DNA of 64,000 nucleotides from Epiperipatus broadwayi (Eukaryota > Onychophora > Udeonychophora > Euonychophora > Peripatidae): assembly GCA_028023455.1 (NCBI GenBank), contig JAQFVV010000446.1, positions 157,116-221,115 of the forward strand. The letters run 5' to 3'. The position numbers and the translations under genes were made by a program. The notes beneath the pieces are model-generated. The model had not been told where the DNA came from. It searched no databases and was given only the letters and a program-made list of their open reading frames with translations. Shown in pieces: positions 44,691-58,262 of this stretch. Numbering within the stretch: position 1 is the stretch's first letter; each line of letters begins with the position of its first letter.

Positions 44691-45829
44691 TGATGGGTTA
44701 AATAGTTGGCAATTGATGGTTTATTGTAATTACTAACTGACCTTTGCACCTAGGTTATACTTCAGTTTGCTTTATAAAGATATGTAGCATAAACTAGTGG
44801 TGGAGCCTTGAAATCAAAGAGTAAAGGGTTTTTGGGATGATGCTGAAGTGTCCGTTTTATAGACTGAATATCATATGATCGTAATTTGTATTGCTTGAAT
44901 GTATAAATAAATCTCCTAAGTACTAATCATTTGATCATTTTTCTACAAATTACTCTTATTTTATGATCCAATAAGTTTTAAAATATCTTTTTCTCTGTCT
45001 GATAAATGTTACTGTATGATGTGCTCTTCTAGATACTTCATTTGTGAGTATTTATTAAGCAGATTTTTATATCTAATCATTGTTTCTGAATTAGTTGATA
45101 ATTTCCAATACCTAAAAACACGGACAAGTTCAATCAATTTATAAATAATTTAGATTAATATTTTTCTTATTCTAGAACTTGTCAAATTTTGTTATATTAC
45201 CAAAAATTAACGTTATTTTTTTCTAATTTCGTTATGACCGTATGTGTTCTATTATAGCCTAGGTAGTTTACTCTCTAAAATCAGATGTTTGTTTGGTATT
45301 ACAATAAACTGTAGTTTGAACACATTTATTAAACAAAATTATCTCTTTTTTTTAAAAAAAATAAAAATAATAAATATAATTTATTTTTTAAAGAAATCAA
45401 TTCTATATACACAATGAAATTTTTAAAACTGAAGTTTGATTTTGAATTTTTTTTTGCTGTCTCGTTTTAATTATATTAAAATCACTACATGTTTTTATAA
45501 TGCTGAAATGTCCAATCTTGAGTCTTCTTACCTTTTACACATGGAAAAAGAAATAGAGGTTGTCCTATATTATATTTATCTGCATCAAGACATAGCATGG
45601 ATTTTTCATTCTGAATTTTTTTATTCTGTAATAATATCAGAAACAAAATCGAGTTAGATTTAATAGTATATAAAAATATGCATTATTTATGCAATATATA
45701 TATATAAAATATGCATAGTGTTATGTAATAATATAACTAACTATTCCTTAACAAAGCATAATTTACTAATAACAAACTCTTATATACTTTGACAATTTTT
45801 TCCAAAAATCTAAAGACAGTACTTTTGGA
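44691..45829. other. No gene recognised
   Basis: AT-rich with poly-T and poly-A runs. The earlier part of the following PLE should lie at its right end, but only a few residues before the nuclease are readable. Confidence 0.5.
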
Positions 45830-46135
45830 ATACAAGAGGGTTTATAAAATTCCATGTTTACAGCGCTCGAAAAGCTACATAGGTCAATCTAATAAATTAG
45901 TGTCAGAATTAATGTACATCTTAATCAGACATTAAATATAACAAATTTTACTTCATATTTTTTAAAATCACAAATCTGAGTTTGATAATGCCAAAATACT
46001 TACTAATTTGGAAACATATGAATTGAGAACCATGAGAGAGTCAATTAAAATATTAAAAAGACCAACTGGTTTAAATAGAGTTGATGAAGCACAATTTTTT
46101 CCAGAACTTATGGAACCACTTATTTTATCTTTTTC
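45830..46135 (+). pseudogene. Penelope-like GIY-YIG endonuclease relic (third PLE copy)
   Basis: The translation shows RVYKIPCLQRSKSYIGQSNK, a clear GIY-YIG core (VYK...C...SYIGQ). After degraded sequence with stops it continues NHKSEFDNAKILTNLETYEL, TMRESIKILKRP and LNRVDEAQFFPEL. The RESIKI and LNR elements carry the catalytic Glu/Asn region of PLE nucleases. It lies on the plus strand and differs from the families at 1-831 and 7.4-12.2 kb. The RT part upstream was not found. The last 130-codon frame (46008-46400) is open but incomplete at its start. Confidence 0.65.
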
Positions 46136-46224
46136 TTCTAATATAAGCATGAATTCAATTAATGGTGAAATTGAAAAAAATAAACATTTTGTTAATTCAC
46201 ATATTCTGAATGCTCAACTATTTC

Positions 46225-46388
46225 ACACTCAATCTCATTCTTTACCTCACACTCAATCTCATTCTTTAACTCACACTCAATCTCATTTCTTTACCTCACA
46301 GTCAATCTCATTCTTTACCTCACATTCAATCTCATTCTTTACCTCACACTCAATCTCATTCTTTACCTCACACTCAATTTCATTGCTA
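46225..46388 (+). repeat. 24-bp minisatellite
   Basis: About seven units of CTCACACTCAATCTCATTCTTTAC with small variations directly follow the PLE nuclease relic. It could have grown from the element's tail, but this is not shown. Confidence 0.85.
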
Positions 46389-47039
46389 TTTGAGATCTAA
46401 AGGTTTTTCTTTGAAAAGTTAACCTTGACAATGGCAGATGCTATTTCATCAAAATATTGGGAATTAATCAAAACTAAAACATGATTTAATCCAAAAATTA
46501 TTTTATTTACATCATTTAACTGTGAAAACATTAAATATAATATACATGTTCACACACATACAAATGTTGAATAATATATTTTCATCAATTTTTTTACTTT
46601 GATGAAGAATGGAAATTAAAAGATTATATCCAAGTAAATAAAGACCATCAGTTATTAATTGACAATATGCATTTATCATTTTGATTTTGCCAGCATAAAC
46701 ATAAATAAAAGCATTATACAAACTCTCTTATTGTTCACAAAGCAGCTTTTGTTTGTGGTAATGTGGGATACAATAAAATTGCATGTTGTATACTAATGTT
46801 TATATGTAATATATCCAATTCAATCAATACTAAATATTAACAATTTTATTAGTGGCAAAACAACATTTTGCATTATTGTCAATTAACCAGATATAATGCT
46901 ACAAAACAAAATGAAATTCAGCCCAAAAAGTTAGTAAAACCCAAATTATTTTGGGTTTTTACAACAAAAGAAAGGTTTAAAGACTATAGTTGGCTTGTTT
47001 AATAAACTTTATTAAAACTTCTAGGCAGTTTTGATCTTT
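46389..47039. other. No gene recognised
   Basis: AT-rich. The 5' part of Gypsy-2 (Gag, protease, RT fingers) should be here if it survived, but I could not read it. Confidence 0.45.
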
Positions 47040-49650
47040 ACTGTCAGATAAAATTATATTTCACAGACTGTCAGTACACAACCTTCCTGTACAATGGAAT
47101 TTCCTATCAGTTTAATCAGATATCACTTGAATTAAAGGACAATAGAACAGAACTCTTGAAATGTTTGGAACAAGTATTATCAGCTGCTATAAAATATATG
47201 GCGATCCACCATGTGTTTATGAATGATGTAATCACTATGTCGAGCAATATGACAGAAGTTATTCCCCAGTTACAAGTGTTTATTCATGAATTTGAAATCA
47301 AAGGTATTTAAATTAATTTTCAGAAAAGCCATGTAGCTGCAGAAGAAGTTAGTTTTCTGGGACACTTGGTGAGCAGCAGGGGTATGAAATTTAATCCAAA
47401 AATGCAACCATTAAGAATTTCCTTATACCCAGCAAAAAGAGGCAGGTTCAGCCATTTTTAGGATTGTGCAACTTCTATAATGTTTTACAAAAATTTTTGT
47501 GATAGATATGGAGCCATTACTGTAGTTATTACACAAAGGATATACTACAGAAATGGACACCAGCAGAATGAAGCTTTTGAGTGTATCAAATACCAAATTA
47601 TCAAACAAGTAATGCTGGCCTACCCTGATTTTCAAAAGACTTTTACTGTATATACAGATAGCAGTGGATAGGGACTTAGAGCCACAATATTACAAATCTA
47701 GGAGGACAACTGTCCCATAATGCTGTATTTAATTAGGTGGCAACTGAAAGATCTAGAAATTAATTATTCAGTCACCAACAAGGAGGTTCTAGCTATGGGG
47801 TGATCTTCCTGAAGTTTTGTCAATTTCTTCTGGGATATGAGGTAGTCATCATTACTAACCACAAAAGCTTATGGTTTATAAACCATAGCTATCTGACCAA
47901 TAGCCATTTTATTCATTGGAGCCTGTTCCTGCAAGAGTATAATTAATACATGATTAGTATTGTAAATAAGTCCACAAATGTGATGAATGACATATTGAGT
48001 CATCAACCTGTTTCCACTAGTACAAGCCACCCACAGTTTGAGAATGTGTGCCTCGCTACCATCAGACTAAAAGTGGATAAGTCCATAGAGAAAGATCTTC
48101 AGCACCTATTAAATATACAAAAAGAGAATTCCCAATACCAGGAAATTTATTAAAAATCTGGAGAGTAAGATACATGCAAAAAATATGCAGGATGATGACC
48201 AGGTTGAAAATTTTCAGGGACAATATCAGTTGAAAGAGAATGGTCCAATATAAAATCAATCTAAATGGGAATAGGTGAAAGTTGGTGATCCCCAAAGACG
48301 TGCAGATCCAGTTAATCATGTATATGCACTGCCTGTATTGGCATTACGGAGCAAATAAAATTGGGCATCTAGTGAAAACCTGATTCTACTGACTATGAAT
48401 AAGGTCTAATGTCATGTCTATCTTGAATGAATATAAGGTTTATTGAAAGACCAAATCAATAAATAGATCTTATGAGGGATCATTTAATCACGTTATTGCT
48501 ATAAAAAACAACAAACTGTTGGCCATAGACATTTAGAGACCATTGTCTTCATTTAGAGGAATAAAGTATTTAGCGGGCATGTATGATATATTTACTAAAT
48601 TTGTGGTGTATATTGTGTCTCGGGCTAATGCTCAAAATACCATGTGAGTATTAAAGTCTTAGTACTTTGTCATAGTGGGAAAAACCACTATTGTTATGTC
48701 CAGCATGGTACCCCATATCAGAATGACAGGAATGGATGGAGAGGATGGGTATCAGCCATATCTTAACATCAATATGCAACCCTCAATCCAATTCTTGTAA
48801 AACTCTTATGCATAAGCTAGGTCAATTATTTTTGAGTGTATGTGTTATCCAACTATTGGAGATGAGTAAAGCAGCTTCCCCAAGTAGTAAATTAGTAGTA
48901 AATTATATTAATTGGACAACCAATGAGTTCACTGGGTTTACACAAATTAGAATATTGGGCACCAACTGCTGAGCTTATACAAAGCTGAACTACCCAGTAT
49001 CCCAGAGTGCATCAATAGCATAAAGAACCAATGGATTGCATCATGCAACTTAAACCATAAAGCTGAGCACAGAAAACATAGAAAGGGTCTTCCATCTCAC
49101 ATCTTTCAAGGAGATAAAGATTTGGATTCAAGTTACACTAGCCAATCAAAGAAGCACATCTTCAAGAAATTTCAGAATTTATATGATGCCACTTTATCAT
49201 ATCATTAGAGACAATTGTCTGAATGCATTAATGGAAGCCAAGGAAAAGAGGAAAATGGCATTTATAATGCCTGCTTATTAAAACAATTCAAAAAAAACTA
49301 GATAATTTTAAGGGTAATATCACCAGACGTGCTAAACAATTTACCAGCTTGTAAGACCATATGGCAAGAAAGAATACAATAAAATATAATTTGTTAGTAA
49401 AACTTTTCTATAAATTGTCTAAGAAAAAAAATCAATCAGGTTATTCTCATTTTGATTTTTCCTCCCTATCGAGAAGGTATTATATTGTTAACATGGTACA
49501 AAGTGTATTGGTATTCAATGAGACAGGGAAGATTGCTGAAATAAATAACAATATTCATAATAATTGTATTTTAGCTATTAGTAATGAAATCTATATATGT
49601 GATCACCCAGAAAAGAAAAGAAAAAAATGTACTTGTGTAATTATTTGATC
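47040..49650 (+). pseudogene. Second Ty3/Gypsy pol relic (Gypsy-2)
   Basis: Frames in succession show the RT second half (TTFLYNGISYQFNQI, LLKCLEQVLSAAIKYM, and NDVITMSSN in place of YxDDIIxxS). The RT thumb follows (VSFLGHLVSSRGMKFNPK), then RNase H (TFTVYTDSSG, YSVTNKEVLAM) and integrase core pieces (SSFRGIKYLAGMYDIFTKFV). A basic C-terminal segment ends SLSRRYYIVNMVQSVLVFNE (49361-49648). Stops and frameshifts are numerous and the catalytic box is lost. The front of the element is absent. By sequence it is a different family from Gypsy-1. Confidence 0.7.
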
Positions 49651-49661
49651 TAATTTTAATT

Positions 49662-49690
49662 AGAGAAAGAAGAAAGATGTTATATCTTTA
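49662..49690 (+). other. Possible polypurine tract and LTR start of Gypsy-2
   Basis: AGAGAAAGAAGAAAGA (49662-49677) is a purine run 14 bases after the Gypsy-2 stop and is followed directly by TGTTATATC. This is the expected arrangement, but no partner LTR was found, and the TGTTAT start alone is weak. Confidence 0.3.
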
Positions 49691-51400
49691 AAAAAATCTT
49701 TGCTCTAATTAAAGATGGCAATCGGAATGTCTATTCACAATAAAGGTAATTCTGAGGAATGTAATTTTTAATATATATATATATATTGAAGCTATACATT
49801 GATACACATGGAATATATATATATTTGCTTCACCATTCACTGTGGTTTAACTAAAGACCATGAGTACAACCACAGTGAATGTAGACTAAATTTAAAGTAA
49901 GAAAAAGCTTTAAAAACATTCCGTAAATTTTAGAAAATAAAATGAAAATATTTTATTTTAGATAACAAAATAAAATTTCTAGAACTCATTAGAGAAAAAG
50001 ATTAGTTAGATAAGAATAATTAATTAAAAAACACAACAATTAAAAATAAGATAGCAGAACAATGGGGATTGGAATGTAAAATGGCAAACAAGCTAAGTAT
50101 AAATTGCGAACTTGTCTATTGTTCACTCTCTTTTACCTGGCTCAGTTCTACAGCTTGGACTGAAATCAGCCACAAAGTTATTTTATTGGAAAATAAATAA
50201 AATTAACTTTTTCAGAAAAAACTCTATGCAACCAAAAAAATATCTTAGCCTTTTTGCTGAGTAAATTCACAAACCATCAGCATTCTATAGATAAGAAGAA
50301 ACGAACTTAAAATGGGTGCTGTAAGAAAAATGGTTGAATAGACTTTTTTCTCTATCTCCCAATCGTTTTTCTGTTTGCTGGAGCTTGGAAAACCCAAGAA
50401 ATGTAGTGTGCCAGAATAATTTTGCCTGACAATTCCCTGCTGCTATAAATGGATAACCGAGGACAGAAATCACCGTAAGCTATCAATACTGACTGCTGAC
50501 CAGAATGTCTTCATGGCCATTTAATAAAGACATACGCAATTTTTAAATCATTACCGATAACTTTAATTTTTCACTTGTATTTTATGTTAGTTTAAACTAG
50601 AAACTTAAGTCATTTATATTATAATTATAATGTGTTAATATATATATAGCCTACGAATTTTTAACATTTTCATTGTTATTTTTTATTTGACCAGTATTAT
50701 GGCAATTCTTAATCCTATTAATATATACATAAATCTTTTTTTTTGGTTAATGGATTGCCATTGTCCAATACTGGAATTGTATACTACTATTTTTTTTAAA
50801 AAAAAAAAAAGAAACACGATTTCTTTCTTATTGTTTGCCATAAACATATATATGTATACTGGAGGAAATGGAAGTGAGAAATAATCTAATTTCATTTATT
50901 TCTATTTACCTGCTACTAAATACGGGAATATTTCAGATTTATTAAAACTCTTTGAATAAAATTCCTCCTTCCAATTTTCTCCCATATTGGTTTCACTAAT
51001 TTTTTTAAAATAATATATATTAGAAAGAGAGAGAAAGTGGAACACGCAATTGGTTTTTTTTTTTTTGGAAAATAATTCAATGTTTCTTTTAATTTATACT
51101 TAGAAATATAAAAGAAAATGACATTCGAGTATACATATTAAAATGTTCAATTTTATGCATTTTATAAGAAAGATCCAATCCTTTTTTTTTTACTTTCTTA
51201 AAGTCAATCTGGGTTTTATTAATATTTATCTATTTGTCTAAAACAGATATAGCTTAAGCATTTTATAATTTGATTAGAGTTCAGACGTGTGCTCTTGTAA
51301 ATTAAAAATGTTAAATCTTCATTAACTCTAAGGGTGAACTAGTTAAATAGTATTTAATTAATATACCTATCTTTTTATATATTTTAATGTTAGAAAAGGT
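49691..51400. other. No gene recognised; possible LTR remnant
   Basis: A TATA-like AAGTATAAAT (near 50095) and an AATAAAG (50525) lie in order within the first 850 bp and would fit an LTR starting at 49678. The right end could not be placed. An inverted repeat CACTGTGGTT...AACCACAGTG lies at about 49838-49880. Confidence 0.3.
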
Positions 51401-51960
51401 GCAAAGTAATTATTTCTAATAGTAGATATTCTCTCAGTCTCAGAAAGATTTTGAAGTCATATTATTTCATATACGTATATTTTACCTAAGGTTTTAAAGT
51501 TTAATGGTCAGTTGATTGCATTTTCTCTTATCGTGTGCTACTCGGTGATTTGTGTGGGGGTCTTGGCACATATCCCTAGCTCCTGTCATCTTTGATTCAT
51601 AGGCTAACACCGCGCCGAGATTGCTACTAATGATAAAGTGGATCTCGACCCTTCTTTGAATATTACTACTGGACACAAGCACATATACCCCGTCCTGAAC
51701 TCGGATCACACTGAGACAAACGAGTTCCTTTTCTCTAACTCTTGTGTTAAACCCGGGGGCTATCCAGACCTCAAGTTAGCCATATGTATAAAAAAATTTG
51801 TGCCTTCGAGACTTGCTTCTAATCTCATACAATTAAATCACCAAGGACCACAGTAATGTTTAATTTCATTATAGATAAAACCTTAACTTTGTAATATGCT
51901 CAAAATATTACTGAGTAAGTCTGAGAAGTGTCCACTGAGGAGGGGGGGGATTTTCTTTAC
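51400..51960 (+). other. GC-richer segment with unidentified open frame and a purine tract
   Basis: Composition rises in G+C relative to the flanks. An open frame at 51638-51856 (MDLDPSLNITTGHKHIYP) has no recognised homology. Upstream, in another phase, a hydrophobic signal-like stretch (LIAFSLIVCYSVICVGVL) can be read. GAGGAGGGGGGGGA lies at about 51938-51951. This could be the end of a retroelement, but no pol or LTR landmark secures it. Confidence 0.3.
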
Positions 51961-52404
51961 TTTGTTGTTTAAATGTAGGCTATATTTGAACATGGCCTTA
52001 ATCTATTTGACTAGTTTTTTTAATCGTCTTTTTTTTGTAATTTTACCCTAGAGTTATGTTTTTTTTTGTATCCCTCCTCTAAAGTAAAGCATCCCAGTTA
52101 TTGACTAAGTTCAGTATTGTTCTGTAATTATTGTACTATTGTTTAATTATATTAAGTGGATCTTTCTAATGCATATCAATACATATCCATGTCTGTAAAT
52201 GCAAGAAAATAACTTGCAACATTTGTTTGTTAATTATTTCTTCAAATTGTCATTTCTTTTTAATTAAACAATAAACTTTCATTCACAATTTCATCTTGTC
52301 TGTGTCATTATATAGTCTAAACCTGATTTTTTTCTTTTGTTAAAATTCCTCTTTAGGATCTCTCCCTGACCACCAGGCATACATGAAGAAGAAATTCTAG
52401 TGAG

Positions 52405-52470
52405 GATTGGGAAGTAAGTAGCTTAGTAGTAATCTGGAGGAATAGGTGAGGTTCGAACCCCCTTTACCTG
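52405..52470 (+). other. tRNA-like Pol III box pair
   Basis: TAGCTTAGTAGT (52419-52430) fits the A box and GGTTCGAACCC (52450-52460) fits the B box. The gap of 19 nt is too short for an intact tRNA (no anticodon arm), so this is a tRNA fragment or SINE head rather than a gene. Confidence 0.35.
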
Positions 52471-52519
52471 CATCTCTAGGTTAGGTTAAAGCAGCTCTAT
52501 TTTTCATAACATTACAATA

Positions 52520-54075
52520 TATATATATACAATATTGCAAATCGATGTCTATATTTCTTCAAAATAATATACGTAAATTTATAAATAAATATTAGAAAAT
52601 ACGGTATTTAAAAGTTTATATATATAAATTGTTCATCAAACATAATTTTATATTTTTTTGTAAAGTACACAGTTCATTCAGCTGTTAAAAGTTTTTATTA
52701 TACAACTTAAATAGCATACTAAATTGAAAACAGAAAGAAGAATATATTGATTTTTGTAAATAATTTTAAAATACAGTAATTGAAAATCACAAAGTGTGGG
52801 AGATTGAATTCCCAGAAGAAAAAAAAGATGAAAAAGGTGTGATGCAGTACATGCATAGGATACAAGGGAGGGATATAAAAATTGATGCAGAAAATATTAT
52901 ATAATGATTATTGTTATCTTCTACAGGAAGAACAGCAGAGTTGTAAATCACAGAGAAACTGTTGCCTTTGTGGTAAAACCAGCTATCTTACCAGTATTGC
53001 CTTCTGATTCTGCTGTCTTGATCTCTGTTGTTGTGTCTATATCACACCATATATCTCTGCCCACACAATAAAGAACCAGTCCACAACCGACCTCATGGAA
53101 AAAATATTAAAATCTTCAAATCCATGGTCAAGGTGAATGTCTCAAAAATATTTTGATTAAAGAAAATAGAACATCTATGGTAAGAAGAATTCAAACTCTT
53201 TAGAAAACACTTAAAATTGAATAAGAACTTTATTCCAGAGAACTTTTCTATTAATCTAAATTATATTCGTAGTCCTAATGATTTTAATGTGTGTATAATA
53301 CATGACGATTATCTATATCTTCATTTATTATTTATTTATTTTATGTAAAATATGCTTTTAAATTTATATTCATTAACCATTGGGTGTCACATATATATGT
53401 TAGTACGATTTTAAAATTAGTGTGTAAATGAATAATTTGTACTTTTGCAATTTGTGTTGTTAGTTAATTAAATTTTATTTTGAAAATTTAAATCAACAAT
53501 CTTCATAATTTTCATTACCTTGTTGAAAGAATGCTAATACATGTAATTAATCAGCTTGCAATCTAATTAAAGATAAAAAAACATTTTATAATTAAATATG
53601 AGTTAGAAACTTCAGATGGTGCATTCAATGAACCATCGCTAATGCTGGTGCCTATAAAAAAAAAATAAAAGACATCAGAAGTTTAGAGAATAATTATTGC
53701 TAATTCAAATAAAATAACAAATATTAGCACTCAGGTTTTGGATGGCCACGAAATATAATTGTGTCTTTTAAGTATTTAATTATATTATTAGTTGCTAGAG
53801 ATTATGATTTAGTCATGTCAATATTGAATCATAAATATCTGTGTTAAAACCTCTTTAGTCACCAGATATTCTATACTTACGTACACATACATGTATGCTA
53901 AAAAAAAATGTAAAAAAGCAAAGATCTGGGGGATATATATATACCATATTTATATATCATATTTAGGTTCTTATATCATTTATATATAAGAGAAATATCA
54001 GCATTGTATATTTTAAAGCAAATTAATCATTAAAAATTAAAATATATTTTAATTTTAAAATATACAATGTGTGCA

Positions 54076-54111
<36 letters not shown>

Positions 54112-55542
54112 TTATTCTGGTTAGCAATAAACTTTATGCAAGGATTCACCATCACAATTATCATCAATTTGTACCTACTATTTTTATTTACAATTGATTA
54201 TTTCTATTACTCATCGTTAAAAAAATCAAAATGGCAGCCATTTCAGAAGATTGATAATGTCATAATAGGATAGTCACTTTCTTAAAGCTATGTCATCCAA
54301 AAATAAAATAGTGACTTTGATGCTACAAATGTGCAGTACAGTATAGAGTTTATTCATTATAAATATTCAATATTAGGTTTTTATTATGGAATTTAAATAC
54401 AATCAATGTATTTTGTCTGATTTGAATCCAGTAATCTTGAAAGTGTTTTCATTTGTGATATCCAAAATAGAGAGCATTTTTATCCTTAATAATGTCAAAA
54501 GCAGAAAAATATCACTTTCATTCAAGACAGTAAATAGTCTTCACATAATTTAATCATGTATAATAACAGTATATTAATATCAATTTTAAAATGTGTACAT
54601 TGGATAAAATATACTGAATCAATATAAATTATAATTAATAATGAATATTATTTTGCATGCAGCATAAAATACAATATTTATAATTGTGATCATCATAATT
54701 ATAAATTATTTTCAGTGGGAGGAAATGATTTCATGTATTATGTAGTTAATAATCAATTTTATGTGAGGAAAGTTTACTAAATGAAACTACAACATTATTT
54801 ATTTTTTCAATTTTAAATCAATTTTATAATTTATCTTTGATATTCCAGGACAATAATTCTTATGAACAGTAATTTGCTTGCAACAAAAAGTTCATTAATC
54901 ATAATTGCAACTGTCTTAATTATAAATTATTTTGAGGGAGAAAAGAGAAAAAATGATTGTATGCATTAAGTAGTTAATAATCAACTTTATATAATTAAAG
55001 ATAACTAAACCAAAGTTTAAAATATTGTTCATTTCATCAATTTTAAATTAATGAATCTCTTATTGACTTTTCTCTAATATTCAAAGAAAATGGCAGCTAT
55101 TAAAAAAATATAACTTTATACTAGCAGCAAAGGCAAAAAAAGACTTAATAATTTAGATTATTAAAACTTCAGCAATAAAATATACATTATATTTCTTTAT
55201 CAAAAGTTTTACTGCATTTTATAAAAATAAATACAATTAGTGAAGCACTGTTTGTTAAAAATAAAAATAGCAGTACAAAATAATTTTAAGGTTTTATTGG
55301 TTAATCATTACAAAAATAAATAAAGAAGATCAAAAATAAATTTTAAAATGCACATCTTGTTAATTTTTATTTTTAATTTTAAAATGTACATTAAGTTAGT
55401 TGAAATTTTTCTTTATGCTTTATTTTAATTTAATAAATAATGAATTAGAAAATATTCTTTTACTAAATAAGAAACAAAATGAAAATATATATATATATTT
55501 AAATTATAGATATCAAAATGATTTTATACAATCTACTTATTC
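52520..55542. other. No gene recognised; diverged tandem repeats and AT tracts
   Basis: AT-rich throughout. It contains a (TA)n run (54077-54110), an inverted repeat ATTGTATATTTTAAA...TTTAAAATATACAAT (about 54003-54068) and the tandem repeat listed separately. Confidence 0.5.
54640..55060. repeat. Diverged direct repeat, period about 220 bp
   Basis: TAATTATAAATTATTTT ... TAGTTAATAATCAA ... TTCAATTTTAAAT-type sequence at about 54698-54823 recurs in the same order at about 54919-55050 with many substitutions. Confidence 0.55.
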
Positions 55543-55612
55543 AGAGAAGATGGATTGAACTTGGAGAAACCTTCATCCTGCAGTGGATTGATAATGGTTG
55601 ATGATGATAATG
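55543..55612 (+). repeat. RTE LINE 3' tail fragment
   Basis: AGAGAAGATGGATTGAACTT ... CTGCAGTGGATTGATAATGG followed by TTGATGATGATAATGACGAC matches the end of the RTE at 23428-23504 (coding end plus GAT tail). It is a strongly 5'-truncated copy. Confidence 0.8.
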
Positions 55613-56749
55613 ACGACTTACAGGTTAGTAATTTTGGTACTGTTTTAATAAATCATACCAGCCACTTGATGACATTGTTGCTATGCAAAAACACATAAAT
55701 ATAATGTTATCGAGCCCACCACATTCTTTGTGAAAGAATAATAATCCTACGGGTTAATGTAATTCATTTATTTCCTTAATAACATTTACTGGAACAAATT
55801 TTCGTAAACATACATAATTGCAAATATGTTATTATAGTAGAACTCCCCATGTACACCAGTGCTGAATGAAAAAATCATCCTCCCCCCTCGCCGCAAACCT
55901 TACAAAGTCTACTAGCATTGCTTGAGACATAACTAAATACATCATGATGGCAACAAAAAAATGCTGATAATACTTCAATTACTGAACTGTCTTTTACTTT
56001 TTCGGGTCATTTTTGAAAAAGGAAAAATAATTACATTTATGTATTGATTGATTTATTACAATAGCCATCTTTGAAACAATATGTGTATGGATATTAATGG
56101 CAGACCTATTAAGAACGATTACTAATTTCCTACTCAATAGGTTGGAAATTAAATTAAATTAAATTCGATTTAATTTTTTTAATAATACATTTTTAAAAAA
56201 TGTTTAGTAATTAATTAACACTTTTTATAATATGAACTTTATTTTTTTTAATCAAATTTTTATATATTTAAATGTTAAATAGTAATTTAATTTTTTCTCC
56301 GTAGGAATGCATTGTAATTGATTTTATTATGTGAAGTCTTGATTTGTTATGCATTTAAGGGCATCAATTACTGTCGCTATTTCCGAGTAAATGTATCTAT
56401 GTATATGTTATCAAACTTTATGCATCATTTAATACATTATTATGGTTTAGCTTATTTAATAATAACAGGAATATTTTTCTATTACCAGATATATATATAT
56501 GTTTGCACATCTGGAAATGATGATTTAAACAAATGTTATATGCATTGTTTTATTTTTAATATAATAAAATAATTAATATATATATATATCAGTAAATCAC
56601 AGTGAATATGAGGCAATACGCCTTGTAAGCTCTCAGCTTTTATTTGTTATTTATTGATTTACCAGAGTACTTTATATAGCTTCTCCTGCTAGCGCCTCAA
56701 CACGCTTGTAAATTTGTTATATTATTAGTGAATATTTATCAGATTTTTA

Positions 56750-56780
<31 letters not shown>

Positions 56781-57520
56781 GTAATATTGATTTTTTTTTC
56801 TCCTTCGTTTGTATTTGTAATTCAAAATTGCAAACGTTTGTTCATCTGCATAACGAACAATTTGCAAACATGGACACCTGACAATTATTTATAATGGTGA
56901 TGAAAATATGTAAGAGCATTTAATGTTTTTGGGAAAATTGACAAGCATAAAGTTTTCCCCAACTGCTGCCACGTAAATCTAAACAGATCAATACAACAGA
57001 CAGTGGATAAAACAATTGCATGTATGAAGGGAACCCAATTATTAAGATCCATCATATGTGGTTGAAGAATTTTTTTGAAAAATTGCACAAGCAGGAAGAG
57101 TATGTTTTTTTTTTTTTTTGCTTATTTAATAAACCACTTTGTTAGCCACTAAACGAACATTTGCAATTATATTTACTATTGATGATTTTAATTACTAAAA
57201 CCATGAATAATTATGTTTAATTGTTCCAATGAATTTATTTAATACTAGTCTAAGGCATTTGTGTCTTTTGTATTCATGTTCTCAGCAAAAGTTCTTACAA
57301 TTCAAAAAAATTAAGTCCAAAAATAATAGAATTTGGGATATATATGTGTAGACGCTTATATAATTCTCTTTAGTTGTTTACTGACTCAAGGAAACTAAAG
57401 ATCATCTTTTAAGTCCACACACTTTTTATTTTATTTATATATTTCAAAATGATGCTTATTAATTTATTTGTGGCCAGTATCAGCATTTAATGATCCCATC
57501 ATATATTTTTTATTATCTAC
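55613..57520. other. No gene recognised
   Basis: AT-rich with TTA/ATT and AT runs (about 56751-56781, 56576-56590). Nothing protein-like was recognised. Confidence 0.55.
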
Positions 57521-57522
57521 AA

Positions 57523-57600
57523 CAGCAGTTGTCAATCTTTCATATTTTGCACCCACCCCTCCACTGCACCCATTTTTAGCCTGAATAATTATGAATCTCC
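57523..57600. repeat. Possible hAT terminal fragment
   Basis: CAGCAGTTGTCAATCTTTC followed by GCACCCACCCCTCC resembles the CAGTGGTTCTCAA...CTTT terminal repeats with adjacent CACCCC seen in Charlie/ZBED-type hAT elements. No opposite end or 8-bp duplication was found. Confidence 0.3.
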
Positions 57601-57678
57601 TGCATATTATAAGATTAAAAGATAAAATTAATAAAAAATCTAGTCAGATGTCACATGACCTAATTTTTAATAGAGTTC

Positions 57679-58262
57679 TTATTTACAAATGTTATATATA
57701 GAGCTCGTAAAACAAGCTCTTAACAAGCTTTAGAACATCCTCAACCCCCAGACCAGTTTCTACATCTAGCATCATCAGTGAGGCGCCAGGATATTTCATT
57801 AGAGATTAAAAATTTACTAGGACAAGCCCAGTACTTTTATCTAGTTATGTATTAACTATTGAGAAGAAAATGTGAACCTTTTCAGACATCCATATGTCTA
57901 AAAATCCAGCTATCTAACTCAAATAGCCATATGGGACTGAACTAAATTTCAGATCACCATATATTATTAGCTTTAGCAATATAAAATCAGCAAAGCCTTA
58001 ACCAGCAAAAAATAAATCCAAGTCAGATCGTATTTACAAATGTTATATATAGAGCTCGCAAAACAAGCTCTTAACAAGCTTTGAGAATATCCTCAACCCC
58101 AGACCTGTTTCTACATCTAGCATTGTCAGTGAGGTGCCAGGATATTCATTAGATTAAAAATACAAGATAAAGGGTGCTGGGCTTATACTGAGTATTTTTA
58201 ATCTAATGGATCTGGCACCCTCACTGATGATGCTAGATACAGAAACTGGTCTAGGATTAAAA
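57679..58262. repeat. Foldback repeat cluster
   Basis: A unit beginning TTACAAATGTTATATATAGA, then AGACC(A/T)GTTTCTACATC and ATTAGATTAAAAAT, occurs at 57681-57860 and again at 58028-58162. An inverted copy of its second half (ATTTTTAATCTAATGGATCT, CAGAAACTGGTCTAGG) follows at about 58186-58262, only about 24 nt after the second unit. The pair can fold into a stem of about 75 bp. Confidence 0.7.

Noticed and set aside
52405-52470. Calling a tRNA gene
   Set aside because: Only 19 nt between boxes, so no anticodon arm fits.
51962-52516. Solo LTR (TGTTGTTTAAATG...CATAACATTACA) after the purine tract at 51938
   Set aside because: The tract is not adjacent to the TG, there is no partner copy and no duplication; too weak to annotate.
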